DNA of 64,000 bases from Rikenellaceae bacterium (GCA_017442365.1 JAFRZW010000003.1:35841-99840), one strand, 5' to 3'. Shown: positions 23,306-32,554, numbered from the stretch's first letter. The notes: generated by a model from the sequence alone, not told the origin. Translations and numbers: made by a program.

Positions 23306-24517
23306 ATGAAACTTCGTAATCTGATCACCACTGCGATGGCCGTTGCCCTCGCAATCACATCGATAATGCCCGCCGAGGCTTGTACGTCGGCCGTCATTTC
23401 GGGCCGTGCCACCAAATCGGGTCGTCCTCTGTTGTGGAAACACCGCGACACGGGCACCGAGTGGAACCACATCGAGCACTTCAAGGGCGAGAAATATGCC
23501 TTCCAAGCGCTGGTAAATTCGAAAGACGAGAGCCGCAAAGAGGCGTGGGCAGGTGCCAACGAGAAGGGCTTCGCCATTATGAACACCGCCTCGTACAATA
23601 TGAAACCCGACTCGCTCAAATATCTGCCCGAAAACGAGGGTATCGTAATGAAGGCGGCATTGGGCGTCTGCGCTACGGTCGATGAATTTGAGGAGTTTAT
23701 CAAAAATATGCCCCTGCCCCGCGCTTTGGAGACCAACTTTGGCGTGATCGACGCCGAGGGTGGCGCGGCCTATTTCGAGGTTTGGGACTATGGCTACACC
23801 AAATTCGACGTGAACGATGTTGCGCTCGCTCCCAACGGATATATCATTCGCTCGAACTACTCGTTCTCGGGCGTGCAGGACGACGGTATGGGCTACATTC
23901 GCTACCAAAATGCTGAGTATCTGATTCATCGCGGTTACGCTGCGGGCGAGTTGTCGGCCGAGTGGATCTTTGCCAACCCCTCGCGTTCGTTCTTCAACGC
24001 CATTCTCGATAGCGATCTGATGACCGAAGGCGGTCGTCCCGAAAGCGGCTGGGCAATCGACCAGGACTACATTCCGCGTAAGTCGTCGAGCGCCTCGGTG
24101 GTAGTCGAGGGCGTTGTTGCCGGCTCAAACCCCGACGCAACGACCATTTGGACCGTGCTGGGCTATCCCCCGTGCAGCTATGCAGTGGCATCGTGGGTGA
24201 AGGCGGGCGACAAGATCGCTGCTCCGATCGCAGTAGATTCGGAGGGCACCGCTCCCGTCAATCGTATGGCTGTGGCTTTGAAGCGTAAGGTCTTCCCCGT
24301 TACGCGCGGCAACGGCAGCAAATATATGCGTACCGACGTAATTGCCAAGGCAGTAGACGCACTGCGTCCCTACGAGCAGCAGTCGATTGCAACGGCAGCT
24401 GAGGTGCGCGACGCGATTGCCAAAGAGGGCTTCTCGATGAAGAAAATCGAGGCATACAACAATGCTGTAAAGACGATGATGCCCGACGAAAAGTGGATCG
24501 TGTTGCAGGTAAAATAG
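23306..24517 (+). CDS. Exported Ntn-hydrolase, C45/penicillin acylase-like
   Basis: 403 residues beginning MKLRNLITTAMAVALAITS; the signal peptide ends AEA just before Cys26. Cleavage would expose this Cys as the N-terminal nucleophile, and CTSAVISGRATKSGRPLLWKH followed by GANEKGFAIMNTASYN fits the isopenicillin-N acyltransferase/carcinine hydrolase (C45-like) group. Such enzymes hydrolyse linear amides; the natural substrate is unknown. A longer frame extends upstream into the EamA gene but lacks a sensible N-terminus. Has its own promoter and terminator. Confidence 0.78.
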   Translation: MKLRNLITTAMAVALAITSIMPAEACTSAVISGRATKSGRPLLWKHRDTGTEWNHIEHFKGEKYAFQALVNSKDESRKEAWAGANEKGFAIMNTASYNMKPDSLKYLPENEGIVMKAALGVCATVDEFEEFIKNMPLPRALETNFGVIDAEGGAAYFEVWDYGYTKFDVNDVALAPNGYIIRSNYSFSGVQDDGMGYIRYQNAEYLIHRGYAAGELSAEWIFANPSRSFFNAILDSDLMTEGGRPESGWAIDQDYIPRKSSSASVVVEGVVAGSNPDATTIWTVLGYPPCSYAVASWVKAGDKIAAPIAVDSEGTAPVNRMAVALKRKVFPVTRGNGSKYMRTDVIAKAVDALRPYEQQSIATAAEVRDAIAKEGFSMKKIEAYNNAVKTMMPDEKWIVLQVK

Positions 24518-24524
24518 CGCGTAG

Positions 24525-24556
24525 AGAGGCCTCGGCGATTGTTTGAGGCCTCTTTA
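24525..24556 (+). terminator. Rho-independent terminator
   Basis: AGAGGCCTC/GAGGCCTCT stem followed by TTTAT. Confidence 0.75.
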
Positions 24557-24577
24557 TCGAAAAAATTATCATAAAAT

Positions 24578-24609
24578 TTTGGTGGAACGAAAAATAGTTC
24601 TTACCTTTG
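24578..24609 (+). promoter_or_regulatory. tRNA-His promoter
   Basis: TTTG (24578-24581), 20-nt spacer, TACCTTTG (24602-24609); tRNA begins 32 nt later. Confidence 0.8.
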
Positions 24610-24640
24610 CACACCGTTCGAGAGAACCTCGGACTTAAAT

Positions 24641-24718
24641 GGTGGATGTAGCTCAGTCGGTTAGAGCACTGGATTGTGGTTCCAGGTGTCGTGGGTTCGA
24701 GTCCCATCTTCCACCCCA
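24641..24718 (+). tRNA. tRNA-His (GTG)
   Basis: Cloverleaf folds with acceptor GTGGATG/CTTCCAC (one U-U mismatch at the sixth pair), D-arm GCTC/GAGC, anticodon stem CTGGA/TCCAG with GTG at 24676-24678, and T-arm GTGGG/CCCAT. The extra 5' G (position -1) opposite C73 is diagnostic for tRNA-His. CCA is encoded. Confidence 0.97.
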
Positions 24719-24725
24719 ACGATTG

Positions 24726-24754
24726 AAGCCTTGCCTGTGAGCAAGGCTTTTTTT
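24726..24754 (+). terminator. tRNA-His terminator
   Basis: AAGCCTTGC/GCAAGGCTT stem with T-run. Confidence 0.85.
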
Positions 24755-24865
24755 ATTTGACACCCCGCATTGGCAAATTTCTTGTATAATTTCCACTTAT
24801 ATACTCATCGAAAAATATAATCGCAGATTTATACACAAAGTGGTATCAATTCCGATTTTTATGCT

Positions 24866-24873
24866 TATCTTTG
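24866..24873 (+). promoter_or_regulatory. -7 box for ferritin
   Basis: TATCTTTG 49 nt before the ferritin start; the region 24755-24865 is A/T-rich without other features. Confidence 0.5.
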
Positions 24874-24922
24874 CAATACAGAAAAACAAACAAGAAGTTA
24901 AACAATTAAAAAGTATAAAGCT

Positions 24923-25447
24923 ATGTTAAGTCAGAAATTACAGGACGCTATCAATGCGCAAATCAATGCCGAGTTGTGGTCGGCTTATCTCTACTTGTCG
25001 ATGTCGATGGACGCTGCCGACAAGGGTCTGAAAGGTGTTGCTAACTGGTTCTACGTGCAGTGGAAGGAGGAGCAGGATCACGCTCAGATCTTCATCAACT
25101 ATCTCCAATCGCGTGATGCACGTGTAGTGCTCGCCCCCATCGCCGAGGTACAGACCGAGTGGGATTCGGTGCTGGCAATGTACGAGGATACCCTCAAACA
25201 CGAGAAGGTTGTTACCTCGCTGATCAACAACCTCGCTAACCTCGCAGCCGAGGAGCGCGACCACGCAACCGCAAATATGCTCATCTGGTTCGTTGATGAG
25301 CAGATCGAGGAGGAGGAGAGCGCACGCGACATCATCGATCAGCTGAACTTGATCGAGGGCAACAAACTCGGTTTGTATATGCTCGACAAGGAGTTCCAGA
25401 CTCGTACCTACACTCAGGCATCGCCTTTGACAACCGCGGCTGAGTAA
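24923..25447 (+). CDS. ftnA: Ferritin
   Basis: 174 residues, typical bacterial non-haem ferritin. It stores iron as ferrihydrite in a 24-mer cage after oxidation at a dinuclear ferroxidase centre. The ligands fall at the FtnA positions: E17, E50, H53, E94, Q127 and E130. The KEEQDHAQIFINYL helix is typical. A strong bidirectional terminator separates it from the convergent galM gene. Codon use suggests high expression. Confidence 0.97.
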   Translation: MLSQKLQDAINAQINAELWSAYLYLSMSMDAADKGLKGVANWFYVQWKEEQDHAQIFINYLQSRDARVVLAPIAEVQTEWDSVLAMYEDTLKHEKVVTSLINNLANLAAEERDHATANMLIWFVDEQIEEEESARDIIDQLNLIEGNKLGLYMLDKEFQTRTYTQASPLTTAAE

Positions 25448-25490
25448 CTCTCGGTGTGATTGCGGGTCAGACCGCTCACACGCCACAAAC

Positions 25491-25524
25491 AAACCCGCCT
25501 ATCTCGCTGAGATAGGCGGGTTTA
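25491..25524. terminator. Bidirectional terminator between ferritin and galM
   Basis: A 15-bp perfect stem AAACCCGCCTATCTC/GAGATAGGCGGGTTT with a GCTG loop. Confidence 0.9.
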
Positions 25525-25544
25525 ATTTTCAACACTGAGGTTAA

Positions 25545-26591
25545 TTAACGCACCGAAAATGTGAACGATATCGTGCGGTCGTAACGCTCGCCGCGACGAA
25601 GTACCGACGTGGGGAACGACGGGTGGTTGGGAGCATCGGGAAAGTTCTGGCACTCGATCGCAACACCCGCATAGTCGTGATACTTATACGCACCTTTACC
25701 CATCGGGCTATCATCGAGCCAATTACCCGTATATACCTGAACAGCAGGCTGATCGGTCGCAACCGTCATCACACGTCCCGACTTGGGGTCGTACAACTCG
25801 GCAGCGCGACGCAGTTCACTCTCTGCGCCGTCAATCACCCAACAGTTGTCGTATCCCTTGCCATAGCGCAGCGCATCGAAATCCGCCTCGATACGGCTGC
25901 CAATGACCTGTGGCATAGTGAAATCCATCGGAGTTCCTGCCACCGCTTGGAGCTCGCCCGTAGGTACCAACGACGGATCGGTCGGCAACCAGCGCGACGC
26001 CCACAAACGCAAATGATGGTCGAGTGCCGAGCCCGTGTCGTGTCCCGACAGGTTCCAATATGCGTGGTTGGTCAGATTGAGGACTGTCGCGCCATCGGTC
26101 GTTGCCGAAATATTGAGCATCAGGCAGTTATCATCGTTCCACGTATATTTTGCCACCACGTCCAATACCGACGGAAAACCTGCGTGTCCATCAGCGCTAT
26201 GCAGACAAAACACCACACTCTCGCCCTCGATCGAGGCTGTCCAAAGCTGATTTGCAAAGCCATCGGGACCACCGTGCAGATGATTCGGGCCACAATTAAC
26301 GGGCACCTCATACGCTACGCCATCGAGCGTAAATCGACCTGCCGCGATACGATTGGCGTATCGACCGGGGATCTTGCCCATACAGGGACCATCGCCCACA
26401 TAGTTGCGCGGATCGTCGTACCCGAGCAACACATCGGCCATTGCCCCCTCGCGATCGGGCACTACTACCGAGGTGATACCCGCGCCCACGTTACACAATT
26501 CAACATAAGCCCCCTCGGCGTTGGTCATTCGGAAACGACGCAGCGTACCCTCCGCACACTCAATCGCCGACAACTCTTCGATTCTTGTCAT
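25545..26591 (-). CDS. galM: Aldose 1-epimerase (galactose mutarotase)
   Basis: 348 residues from MTRIEELSAIECAEGTLRRF. It interconverts alpha and beta anomers of hexoses. GalM signatures: YVGDGPCMGKIPGRYANRIA, NHLHGGPDGFANQLW (His), LNLTNHAYWNLSGHD (catalytic His) and GVAIECQNFPDAPNHPSFP (catalytic Glu). No signal peptide, so cytoplasmic. Last gene of a four-gene operon, 25 nt behind the small lipoprotein gene. Confidence 0.95.
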   Translation of the reverse strand: MTRIEELSAIECAEGTLRRFRMTNAEGAYVELCNVGAGITSVVVPDREGAMADVLLGYDDPRNYVGDGPCMGKIPGRYANRIAAGRFTLDGVAYEVPVNCGPNHLHGGPDGFANQLWTASIEGESVVFCLHSADGHAGFPSVLDVVAKYTWNDDNCLMLNISATTDGATVLNLTNHAYWNLSGHDTGSALDHHLRLWASRWLPTDPSLVPTGELQAVAGTPMDFTMPQVIGSRIEADFDALRYGKGYDNCWVIDGAESELRRAAELYDPKSGRVMTVATDQPAVQVYTGNWLDDSPMGKGAYKYHDYAGVAIECQNFPDAPNHPSFPTSVLRRGERYDRTISFTFSVR

Positions 26592-26616
26592 AACAAATTC
26601 GTTCTCAAACAATTAC

Positions 26617-27033
26617 TTATTTTTCGCAAGCATACTCAGTCGGTGCAACGGTCAGCTCCATCAACAATTTGCCCGACGGATTGAAATAGCAATATTGCAA
26701 CTCGACGCCAAGCCTACCGAGAGCCTCCGACCCTTTCTCCTCGCGGATACGGTCAGGCAACGTCGCACGCATATACTCCTCCATATCAGCGCGTTCGGCT
26801 ACCGAAAGCGAATCTATCGAAAGCGTGTAATGATAGCGTAGCGTTGCAGGCAGTTGATACGATGCCGAATCGAGGCGCGTAATCTCGTCCACCTCGATCG
26901 GCGTCAGCGCATTGACTGACTCGACCGTAACGCGCAACACGTCCTCGGTCGAGGGCTGAGCTCCGCACCCCGACAAACCAAGTGCAACGCACACGGCCCA
27001 CGCCGCACAAACGATTACTCTTCTGATCGTCAT
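26617..27033 (-). CDS. Small lipoprotein, unknown function
   Basis: 138 residues from MTIRRVIVCAAWAVCVALGLSGCG; a lipobox LSGC gives an N-terminal lipidated Cys. The mature part is about 115 residues of alternating charged/hydrophobic stretches (LRVTVESVNALTPIEVDEIT, RYHYTLSIDSLSVAERADM), ending with two short beta strands and YACEK. No family recognised. The start is 4 nt after the DUF3127 stop, so it is translated with that gene. Longer upstream frames overlap DUF3127 and are rejected. Confidence 0.7.
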   Translation of the reverse strand: MTIRRVIVCAAWAVCVALGLSGCGAQPSTEDVLRVTVESVNALTPIEVDEITRLDSASYQLPATLRYHYTLSIDSLSVAERADMEEYMRATLPDRIREEKGSEALGRLGVELQYCYFNPSGKLLMELTVAPTEYACEK

Positions 27034-27037
27034 TGCA

Positions 27038-27409
27038 TTAGAACGGCAGGTCGTCAAACTGATCGCCACCTGCCGGCATTGCCGGTTCAGTCGTTTCGAA
27101 CGGGGGCAGATCGGGAATGGGCGCTGCTGCGGGCTGCTCGGGCTGTACCTTTTGGATACGCCAAGCACGCACGTCGGTATACCAACGACCGTTATACTCG
27201 CGCGACTCGATATTGCACGACAAATTCACCTTCTCGCCCACTTGCAACGTCGCTGCATCCTGCACGCGATCGCCAAAGAACGTTACGCACACCTTGCGCG
27301 AAAACTCATCAGGCTGCTCGAAAATCACCTCTTGCTTCTGCCACTGACCACGAGCCGACGTACCCGACTGCTGCGGCATAATGCGATAAACTACACCTAC
27401 AAATTCCAT
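27038..27409 (-). CDS. DUF3127 OB-fold protein with SSB-like C-terminal tip
   Basis: 123 residues. The first 90 form the DUF3127 domain (MEFVGVVYRIMPQQSGTSAR, KQEVIFEQPDEFSRKVCVTF, SREYNGRWYTDVRAWRIQ), an OB-fold-like domain of Bacteroidetes resembling single-stranded DNA-binding proteins. A Pro/Glu-rich linker leads to the last residues FDDLPF, which closely resemble the DDIPF tip by which SSB recruits repair and replication proteins. Function is unproven. Sits between a cyclophilin and a lipoprotein gene with gaps of 6 and 4 nt. Confidence 0.8.
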   Translation of the reverse strand: MEFVGVVYRIMPQQSGTSARGQWQKQEVIFEQPDEFSRKVCVTFFGDRVQDAATLQVGEKVNLSCNIESREYNGRWYTDVRAWRIQKVQPEQPAAAPIPDLPPFETTEPAMPAGGDQFDDLPF

Positions 27410-27415
27410 AACTTA

Positions 27416-27853
27416 TTACTCTTCAACGATTTGAATACTCAAAATCAGATCACCTGCACGCAGATCGTCCAACACATCAAGACCCTCAACGACCTTACCG
27501 AAAGCCGTATGCACACCGTCCAAGTGCTGGGTATTCTGACGGTTGTGGCAGATGAAGAACTGCGAACCACCCGTATTGCGACCGCGGTGAGCCATCGACA
27601 GCACACCTCGATCGTGATACTGACGCTCGGCCGACGTCTCGCACGGAATGGTGTAACCCGGGCCTCCCGTACCATCGCCAAACGGGCAACCGCCCTGAAC
27701 CACAAAATCGGGAATCACGCGGTGGAACGTCAGACCATCATAGAAACGTTTCTCGGCCAACGTGCAGAAGTTCTCGACCGTGATCGGGGTCTCCTTCTCG
27801 TACAACTCGGCCTTCATATCACCCTTTTCGGTGCTTATCAGTGCATATTTCAT
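27416..27853 (-). CDS. Peptidyl-prolyl cis-trans isomerase, cyclophilin type
   Basis: 145 residues from [20 protein letters not shown]. Cyclophilin core: [20 protein letters not shown] (catalytic Arg), [48 protein letters not shown]. No signal peptide, so a cytoplasmic folding helper. First gene of the operon that continues with DUF3127, the lipoprotein and galM. A longer frame extends to 28078 but overlaps radC and carries no domain. Confidence 0.93.
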   Translation of the reverse strand: MKYALISTEKGDMKAELYEKETPITVENFCTLAEKRFYDGLTFHRVIPDFVVQGGCPFGDGTGGPGYTIPCETSAERQYHDRGVLSMAHRGRNTGGSQFFICHNRQNTQHLDGVHTAFGKVVEGLDVLDDLRAGDLILSIQIVEE

Positions 27854-27881
27854 TGTCGTAAAATGTTTATTGGTAATCACA

Positions 27882-27889
27882 CAAAGGTA
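27882..27889 (-). promoter_or_regulatory. -7 box for the cyclophilin operon
   Basis: TACCTTTG on the minus strand, 28 nt before the start; a TTTCG about 20 nt upstream may act as -33. Confidence 0.55.
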
Positions 27890-27983
27890 CAAAATTATCG
27901 CTAACCGCGAAATCGTTTCTCGCGGAAAATGGGATAACTTATACGATTTTTTGTGATATTTTCGTGCTCGTCGTCCGACGCTC

Positions 27984-28646
27984 TTACAAGCGTCCCTGCG
28001 CCGCATAGCTGAAATGCGACCCGCGAGCAATGATGATATGGTCCAGCAGTCGGATATCGAACAGCGCCGCTGCCTCACGCAGACGCTCCGTTACGCGGTC
28101 GTCCTCCGCACTCGGCTGAGCCGATCCCGACGGGTGGTTATGGACAACTATGATCTGAGGCACAAGCAGTTCCAACGCACGCTTAACAACCAAACGATGA
28201 TCAACCACCGTTCCCGAAACGCCACCCTGACTCACTCGTCGGCTATCGACAATGCGATTCGAAGCCGTCAGGTAGATCGCCCAACACTCCTCGTGTTGCA
28301 ATCCCTCCAAACGTGGAGCAAACATTCGTCGAATGTCGTCGCTCGATTCGATCGTCTGCACCTGCTCGCTCTGCTGAGCCGACACTCGTCGTCCCAACTC
28401 CGCCGCAGCTGCGATTCTCTCGGCTCGACGCAGACCCAAGCCCGCCGTCATTCTCAAACGTGCAATCTCGTCGTTACACACCGCCACCAACTGACCGCCA
28501 TACGCCTCCAACAGACGCTCAGCATCAGCCACGGCCGTTGCCGTATCCTCGCCCATAATCACAGCCAACAGCTCCGAATCGCTCAGCGATCCCAAGCCAC
28601 GTGCCGCAATTCGTTCGCGGAGGGTAAGTCCGTCATCTTTGTACAT
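27984..28646 (-). CDS. RadC/JAB-domain protein
   Basis: 220 residues from [18 protein letters not shown]-terminal helix-hairpin-helix region ([36 protein letters not shown]) and C-terminal JAMM metalloprotease-like domain with H169-x-H171 ... D182 in [17 protein letters not shown]. RadC was once linked to DNA repair, but this is doubtful and its role is unknown. 13 nt after rnc, last gene of acpP-fabF-rnc-radC. Confidence 0.9.
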   Translation of the reverse strand: MYKDDGLTLRERIAARGLGSLSDSELLAVIMGEDTATAVADAERLLEAYGGQLVAVCNDEIARLRMTAGLGLRRAERIAAAAELGRRVSAQQSEQVQTIESSDDIRRMFAPRLEGLQHEECWAIYLTASNRIVDSRRVSQGGVSGTVVDHRLVVKRALELLVPQIIVVHNHPSGSAQPSAEDDRVTERLREAAALFDIRLLDHIIIARGSHFSYAAQGRL

Positions 28647-28659
28647 AGAGTATTGGTAA

Positions 28660-29442
28660 TTAGTGTTTTGCTGCAAAACGATCGAACTCTTCGAGCAGTT
28701 GATCGCCCAGATCGTTATCCGAGATAACCTTCCAAACCGAGGCCGACGCTCGCTGCTCAGCCTGCTTTTTCGACTCGCCCGTGCCGTGTCCGACATCTAC
28801 ACCGTCGATCACAACCGTCGAAAGAAAAACGGGGTGATTGTCCGAATACTCCGCATCGTGGACCGTGCGGAACGTGATCGGCTGGCGACTCTTCTGGCAC
28901 CACTCGATCAGGCGGCTCTTGAAATCGGTCTCCTCGGTCATCAACTCCTCCAAATCGACATTTCGACCTATCAATTCGTTGATCAGCAGTCGATTGACGA
29001 AGTTATATCCCTTATCCAGATAGATCGCACCGATCATCGCCTCGAACGCATCTCCGAAGATATGTTTCTGCGCCAGCGTACCCGCCGATTGCGCTATTAC
29101 GTGCTGATCCAATCCGATCTTCACCGCCAAACCATTCAACGATTGACGGCTCACGATCTTCGAGCGCAACTTGGTCAGAAAACCCTCGTCAGCCTCAGGA
29201 TACTCGATAAAGATGTAGTCCGACACGACCGTCTCGATCACCGCATCTCCCAGAAATTCAAGGCGTTCGTTGTTGATCTGGCGACCATCGTCCAAAAACA
29301 AAGAAGCTGACTTGTGAACCAAAGCCAGCTTATAAAGCTCGATGTTATCGGGACAAATCCCGAACACATCGTCTATTATTCGGTAATATACGCTATCGCG
29401 GCCATAACGCCTCAGAAACGGACGACGAATGAAATCAAACAC
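28660..29442 (-). CDS. rnc: Ribonuclease III
   Basis: 260 residues. Catalytic domain with the signature NERLEFLGDAV at 58-68 and the second acidic set in HIFGDAFEAMIGAIYLD; C-terminal double-stranded RNA-binding domain ending GESKKQAEQRASASVWKVI. It processes rRNA precursors and other duplex RNA. The position behind acpP-fabF is the conserved arrangement in many bacteria. Confidence 0.96.
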   Translation of the reverse strand: MFDFIRRPFLRRYGRDSVYYRIIDDVFGICPDNIELYKLALVHKSASLFLDDGRQINNERLEFLGDAVIETVVSDYIFIEYPEADEGFLTKLRSKIVSRQSLNGLAVKIGLDQHVIAQSAGTLAQKHIFGDAFEAMIGAIYLDKGYNFVNRLLINELIGRNVDLEELMTEETDFKSRLIEWCQKSRQPITFRTVHDAEYSDNHPVFLSTVVIDGVDVGHGTGESKKQAEQRASASVWKVISDNDLGDQLLEEFDRFAAKH

Positions 29443-29466
29443 AGCCGCGAATGCTTATAACGTATT

Positions 29467-30720
29467 TTACTCCGAGAATTTACCGAACAGAATCGTCGAG
29501 TTATGACCGCCAAAACCGAACGTGTTGCTCATCGCATAGCGCACATCACGCTTCTGCGCCTTGCCCAACGTCAGGTTGAAATTGGGGTCAATCTGCGGAT
29601 CGAGCTCCTCGCAGTTGATCGTGGGAGGAATCACACCGCGGTCGATAGCCATCACACACGCCAGCGCCTCAACAGCTGCCGTTGCACCCAACAAGTGGCC
29701 GGTCATCGACTTGGTCGACGAGATGTTCATCTTATAGGCGTTCTCACCGAAGACCTCAGCGATACCCTTCAACTCGGCAGGATCACCCACCGGAGTCGAT
29801 GTTCCGTGAACATTGACATAATCAACCTCTTCGGGCGATACACCTGCGTCCTTCAAGCAGTTACGCATCGACAGGATTGCGCCCTTGCCTTCGGGGTGGG
29901 GAGCCGTATAGTGGTAAGCGTCGGCACTCACACCGCCACCCATCACCTCGGCATAGATCTTCGCACCACGAGCCTTGGCGTGCTCCAACTCCTCGAAGAT
30001 CAACGCTGCACCACCCTCACCGATAACGAATCCATCACGATTCACATCGAAGGGACGCGAAGCGGTCTGCGGATCGTCATTGCGGGTCGAGATAGCCTTC
30101 ATCGCGCTGAAACCACCGACACTCGGCTCATTGACCGGAGCCTCCGAACCACCCGTAACGATCATATCGGCTTTACCCAAACGAATTGCGTCCAGCGCGC
30201 TGATCATTGCGTGATTCGACGACGCACACGCCGAAACGGTGCAGTAGTTGGGGCCCATAAACCCATATTTCATTGCGATATGGCCTGCGCCGATATCGGC
30301 AATCATCTTAGGGATAAAGAAAGGGCTGAATCGAGGGGTGTTACCGCCCTCGACAAAGCCCTTCACTTCTTGGAAAAAGGTTTCCAGACCACCAATACCC
30401 GAACCCCAGATTACGCCGACATTCTCTTTGTTGATCGTGTCCAGATCGATGCCTGCATCGACAACAGCCTGATCGGCAGCGATCAGCGCAAATTGGGTAT
30501 AGAGATCGTAGAGGCGAACCTCCTTACGATCGAAGTATTTGGTATAATCGTAGTCCTTGACCTCGCACGCAAATCTCGTCTTAAATTTTTCCGCGTCGAA
30601 TCGAGTAATCGGGGCTGCACCGCTAACACCGTTTTCGAGATTAGTAAAATATTCTTCAATATTATGACCCAACGGGTTAATAGTTCCAATACCTGTAATG
30701 ACTACTCTTCTTCTTGCCAT
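29467..30720 (-). CDS. fabF: 3-oxoacyl-[ACP] synthase II
   Basis: 417 residues. Elongating condensing enzyme of fatty acid synthesis. The Cys-His-His triad is seen in TVSACASSNHAM, NVHGTSTPVGD and GHLLGATAAVEA; the C-terminal NTFGFGGHNSTILF is typical. Lies 94 nt after acpP and 24 nt before rnc. Confidence 0.97.
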   Translation of the reverse strand: MARRRVVITGIGTINPLGHNIEEYFTNLENGVSGAAPITRFDAEKFKTRFACEVKDYDYTKYFDRKEVRLYDLYTQFALIAADQAVVDAGIDLDTINKENVGVIWGSGIGGLETFFQEVKGFVEGGNTPRFSPFFIPKMIADIGAGHIAMKYGFMGPNYCTVSACASSNHAMISALDAIRLGKADMIVTGGSEAPVNEPSVGGFSAMKAISTRNDDPQTASRPFDVNRDGFVIGEGGAALIFEELEHAKARGAKIYAEVMGGGVSADAYHYTAPHPEGKGAILSMRNCLKDAGVSPEEVDYVNVHGTSTPVGDPAELKGIAEVFGENAYKMNISSTKSMTGHLLGATAAVEALACVMAIDRGVIPPTINCEELDPQIDPNFNLTLGKAQKRDVRYAMSNTFGFGGHNSTILFGKFSE

Positions 30721-30814
30721 AATTTTCGGTTTAAGGTGAAAAATTTCTCTCAGCTACGCGCGACGAGAGTTACGCATTGAACAGATGTGCTGTTCGATTG
30801 TCGGGATCAGAGAA

Positions 30815-31051
30815 TTAGTTCTTCTTCTCCTCGATGTACGAGATAGCGTCGCCAACGGTAGCGATCTTCTCAGCGTCCTCATCGGGGATCTGAATGTCGA
30901 ATGCCTTCTCAAACTCCATAATCAACTCAACAGTGTCGAGCGAATCTGCACCGAGGTGGTTGGTAAAGCTTGCTTCGGGTACTACTTCCTCAGCCTTAAC
31001 GCCAAGCTTATCAACGATAATCTCGACAACTTTGTTTGCAACTTCTGACAT
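30815..31051 (-). CDS. acpP: Acyl carrier protein
   Basis: 78 residues from [20 protein letters not shown]. The 4'-phosphopantetheine attachment Ser37 sits in [13 protein letters not shown], and the protein is strongly acidic as expected. First gene of acpP-fabF-rnc-radC, so it supplies the carrier for the FabF encoded next. The frame could start three codons earlier at 31060, but MSEVA is the usual N-terminus. Confidence 0.97.
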   Translation of the reverse strand: MSEVANKVVEIIVDKLGVKAEEVVPEASFTNHLGADSLDTVELIMEFEKAFDIQIPDEDAEKIATVGDAISYIEEKKN

Positions 31052-31114
31052 AACTTTCAATTTTTAGTTAAACAATATTCAAACTGTAAATTTTCTTCAA
31101 TTCAGTTGACGAAT

Positions 31115-31149
31115 TTTGCGCAAAAGTAACACTTTTTTTATTACTTTTG
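31115..31149. promoter_or_regulatory. Divergent promoters for acpP (-) and purN (+)
   Basis: Minus strand TACTTTTG (31121-31128) for acpP and plus strand TACTTTTG (31142-31149) for purN, both exact -7 boxes. A TTTTGCGCAAAA palindrome overlaps them, providing TTTG for the + direction at 31115-31118, so the two promoters share bases and could interfere. Confidence 0.6.
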
Positions 31150-31207
31150 ACAATTCGACGAAGAAATTTGTCGCTTTTTCCGATTTTTTATACGTAAATA
31201 TTTGACA

Positions 31208-31780
31208 ATGACCAATATAGCAATTTTAGCCTCAGGAAAGGGTTCCAATATGCTCCAAATTGCCCGAAAATTCGAACAATCCGAGGGCATTCTGGTACGT
31301 CTTGTGGTGGCCTCACGTGCCTCTGCGGGCGTTTTGGATCACGCCAAGGCTTGCGGCATCGAATCGATCGTTATGACCAAAGACGATCTCGCCGCCCCCC
31401 AAACCTTGCTCGCCGAATTACGCGCACGCGAAATCGAATGGCTCGTTTTGGCAGGTTGGTTGCTACTCCTTCCTGCCGAGGTAATCGAGGCTTACCGCGG
31501 TCGAATCATCAACGTCCACCCATCACTGTTGCCCGAATTTGGCGGACAAGGAATGTGGGGACATCACGTCCACGAGGCGGTCATTGCTGCGGGGCGCACA
31601 CGCAGCGGAATCACGATTCACTATGTCAATGAACAATACGACAGCGGCGCGATCATTGCGCAATTCGAGTGTGAGGTGCTGCCTGACGACACTCCGCAGA
31701 CGCTCGAAGCACGAATCCACGCGCTCGAATATCGACACTACCCCGAACAAATCGAACAACTAATCTTAAAACATCAATAA
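31208..31780 (+). CDS. purN: Phosphoribosylglycinamide formyltransferase
   Basis: 190 residues from MTNIAILASGKGSNM. It transfers a formyl group from 10-formyl-THF to GAR in purine synthesis. Motifs: ASGKGSN (phosphate), VLAGWLLLLP, INVHPSLLPEFGGQGMWG (catalytic Asn and His) and RSGITIHYVNEQYDSGAII (catalytic Asp). A TTG two codons earlier is a less likely start. pepE begins 2 nt after the stop. Confidence 0.95.
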   Translation: MTNIAILASGKGSNMLQIARKFEQSEGILVRLVVASRASAGVLDHAKACGIESIVMTKDDLAAPQTLLAELRAREIEWLVLAGWLLLLPAEVIEAYRGRIINVHPSLLPEFGGQGMWGHHVHEAVIAAGRTRSGITIHYVNEQYDSGAIIAQFECEVLPDDTPQTLEARIHALEYRHYPEQIEQLILKHQ

Positions 31781-31782
31781 TT

Positions 31783-32484
31783 ATGCGACTTCTTTTAATT
31801 AGCAATTCGACCAACGCAGGCGAACCCTACCTGCAATACCCTATGCCCCAGATTGGCGACTTTTTGAAGGGTATCACCGAGATCGTCTTTGTCCCCTACG
31901 CAGCCGTAACATTCTCGTATGCTGAGTATGAGGCAAAGGTTCAGAAGCGTTTTGACGAACTTGGCATTCGCGTTCGCTCGGTACACCGCTCGAAGAACCC
32001 CGCCAAGTTGATCCGCGAGGCTCAGGCTATCTGTGTGGGTGGCGGCAACACCTTCGCGCTGACTCGTAAGATGCAGCAGCAGAAACTGATGACAGCCATC
32101 AAGAACAAAATTGCTCAGGGCACTCCCTACGTAGGTTGGAGCGCAGGTAGCAACGTGGCTTGCCCCACAATCTGCACAACAAATGATATGCCCATCGTCG
32201 AGCCCGAATCGTTCAAGGCAATCGGCGCGGTGCGTTTCCAGATCAACCCCCACTATCTCGATGCCAATCCCGAGGGCCACGCAGGCGAGACGCGCGAGCA
32301 GCGTATCTTGGAGTACATCGAGGCCAATCCACGCCGCTATGTTGTTGGTCTGCGCGAGGGTTGTATGCTGCGCGTCGAGGGCGAGAAGATGGAGTTGATC
32401 GGCAAGCGCCCGATGCGTGTATTCAAGCGCAACCAGCCCATCGTCGAGCTCAATGCGGGCGACGACCTGTCGTTCTTGATGTAG
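31783..32484 (+). CDS. pepE: Alpha-aspartyl dipeptidase (peptidase E)
   Basis: 233 residues. A serine dipeptidase that splits Asp-Xaa dipeptides. The nucleophile elbow GWSAGSN has Ser120; Asp135 and His157 fall where Salmonella PepE has its catalytic residues, and CVGGGNTFALTRK is the oxyanion-side loop. Cytoplasmic. Directly after purN (2-nt gap), so co-transcribed, and followed by a large hairpin. Confidence 0.95.
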   Translation: MRLLLISNSTNAGEPYLQYPMPQIGDFLKGITEIVFVPYAAVTFSYAEYEAKVQKRFDELGIRVRSVHRSKNPAKLIREAQAICVGGGNTFALTRKMQQQKLMTAIKNKIAQGTPYVGWSAGSNVACPTICTTNDMPIVEPESFKAIGAVRFQINPHYLDANPEGHAGETREQRILEYIEANPRRYVVGLREGCMLRVEGEKMELIGKRPMRVFKRNQPIVELNAGDDLSFLM

Positions 32485-32501
32485 CATAATGCAATATTGA
32501 C

Positions 32502-32554
32502 ATACACACGGCGGCGTCCGCGACTTTCAGTTGCCACAACACCGTCGTGTGTAT
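32502..32554 (+). promoter_or_regulatory. Long intergenic hairpin between pepE and yraN
   Basis: A 13-bp stem (32502-32514 with 32542-32554, ATACACACG core, one G-U pair) closes a 27-nt loop. No T-run follows, so it is more likely an attenuator, RNA-stability hairpin or DNA cruciform than a simple terminator. Confidence 0.6.
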
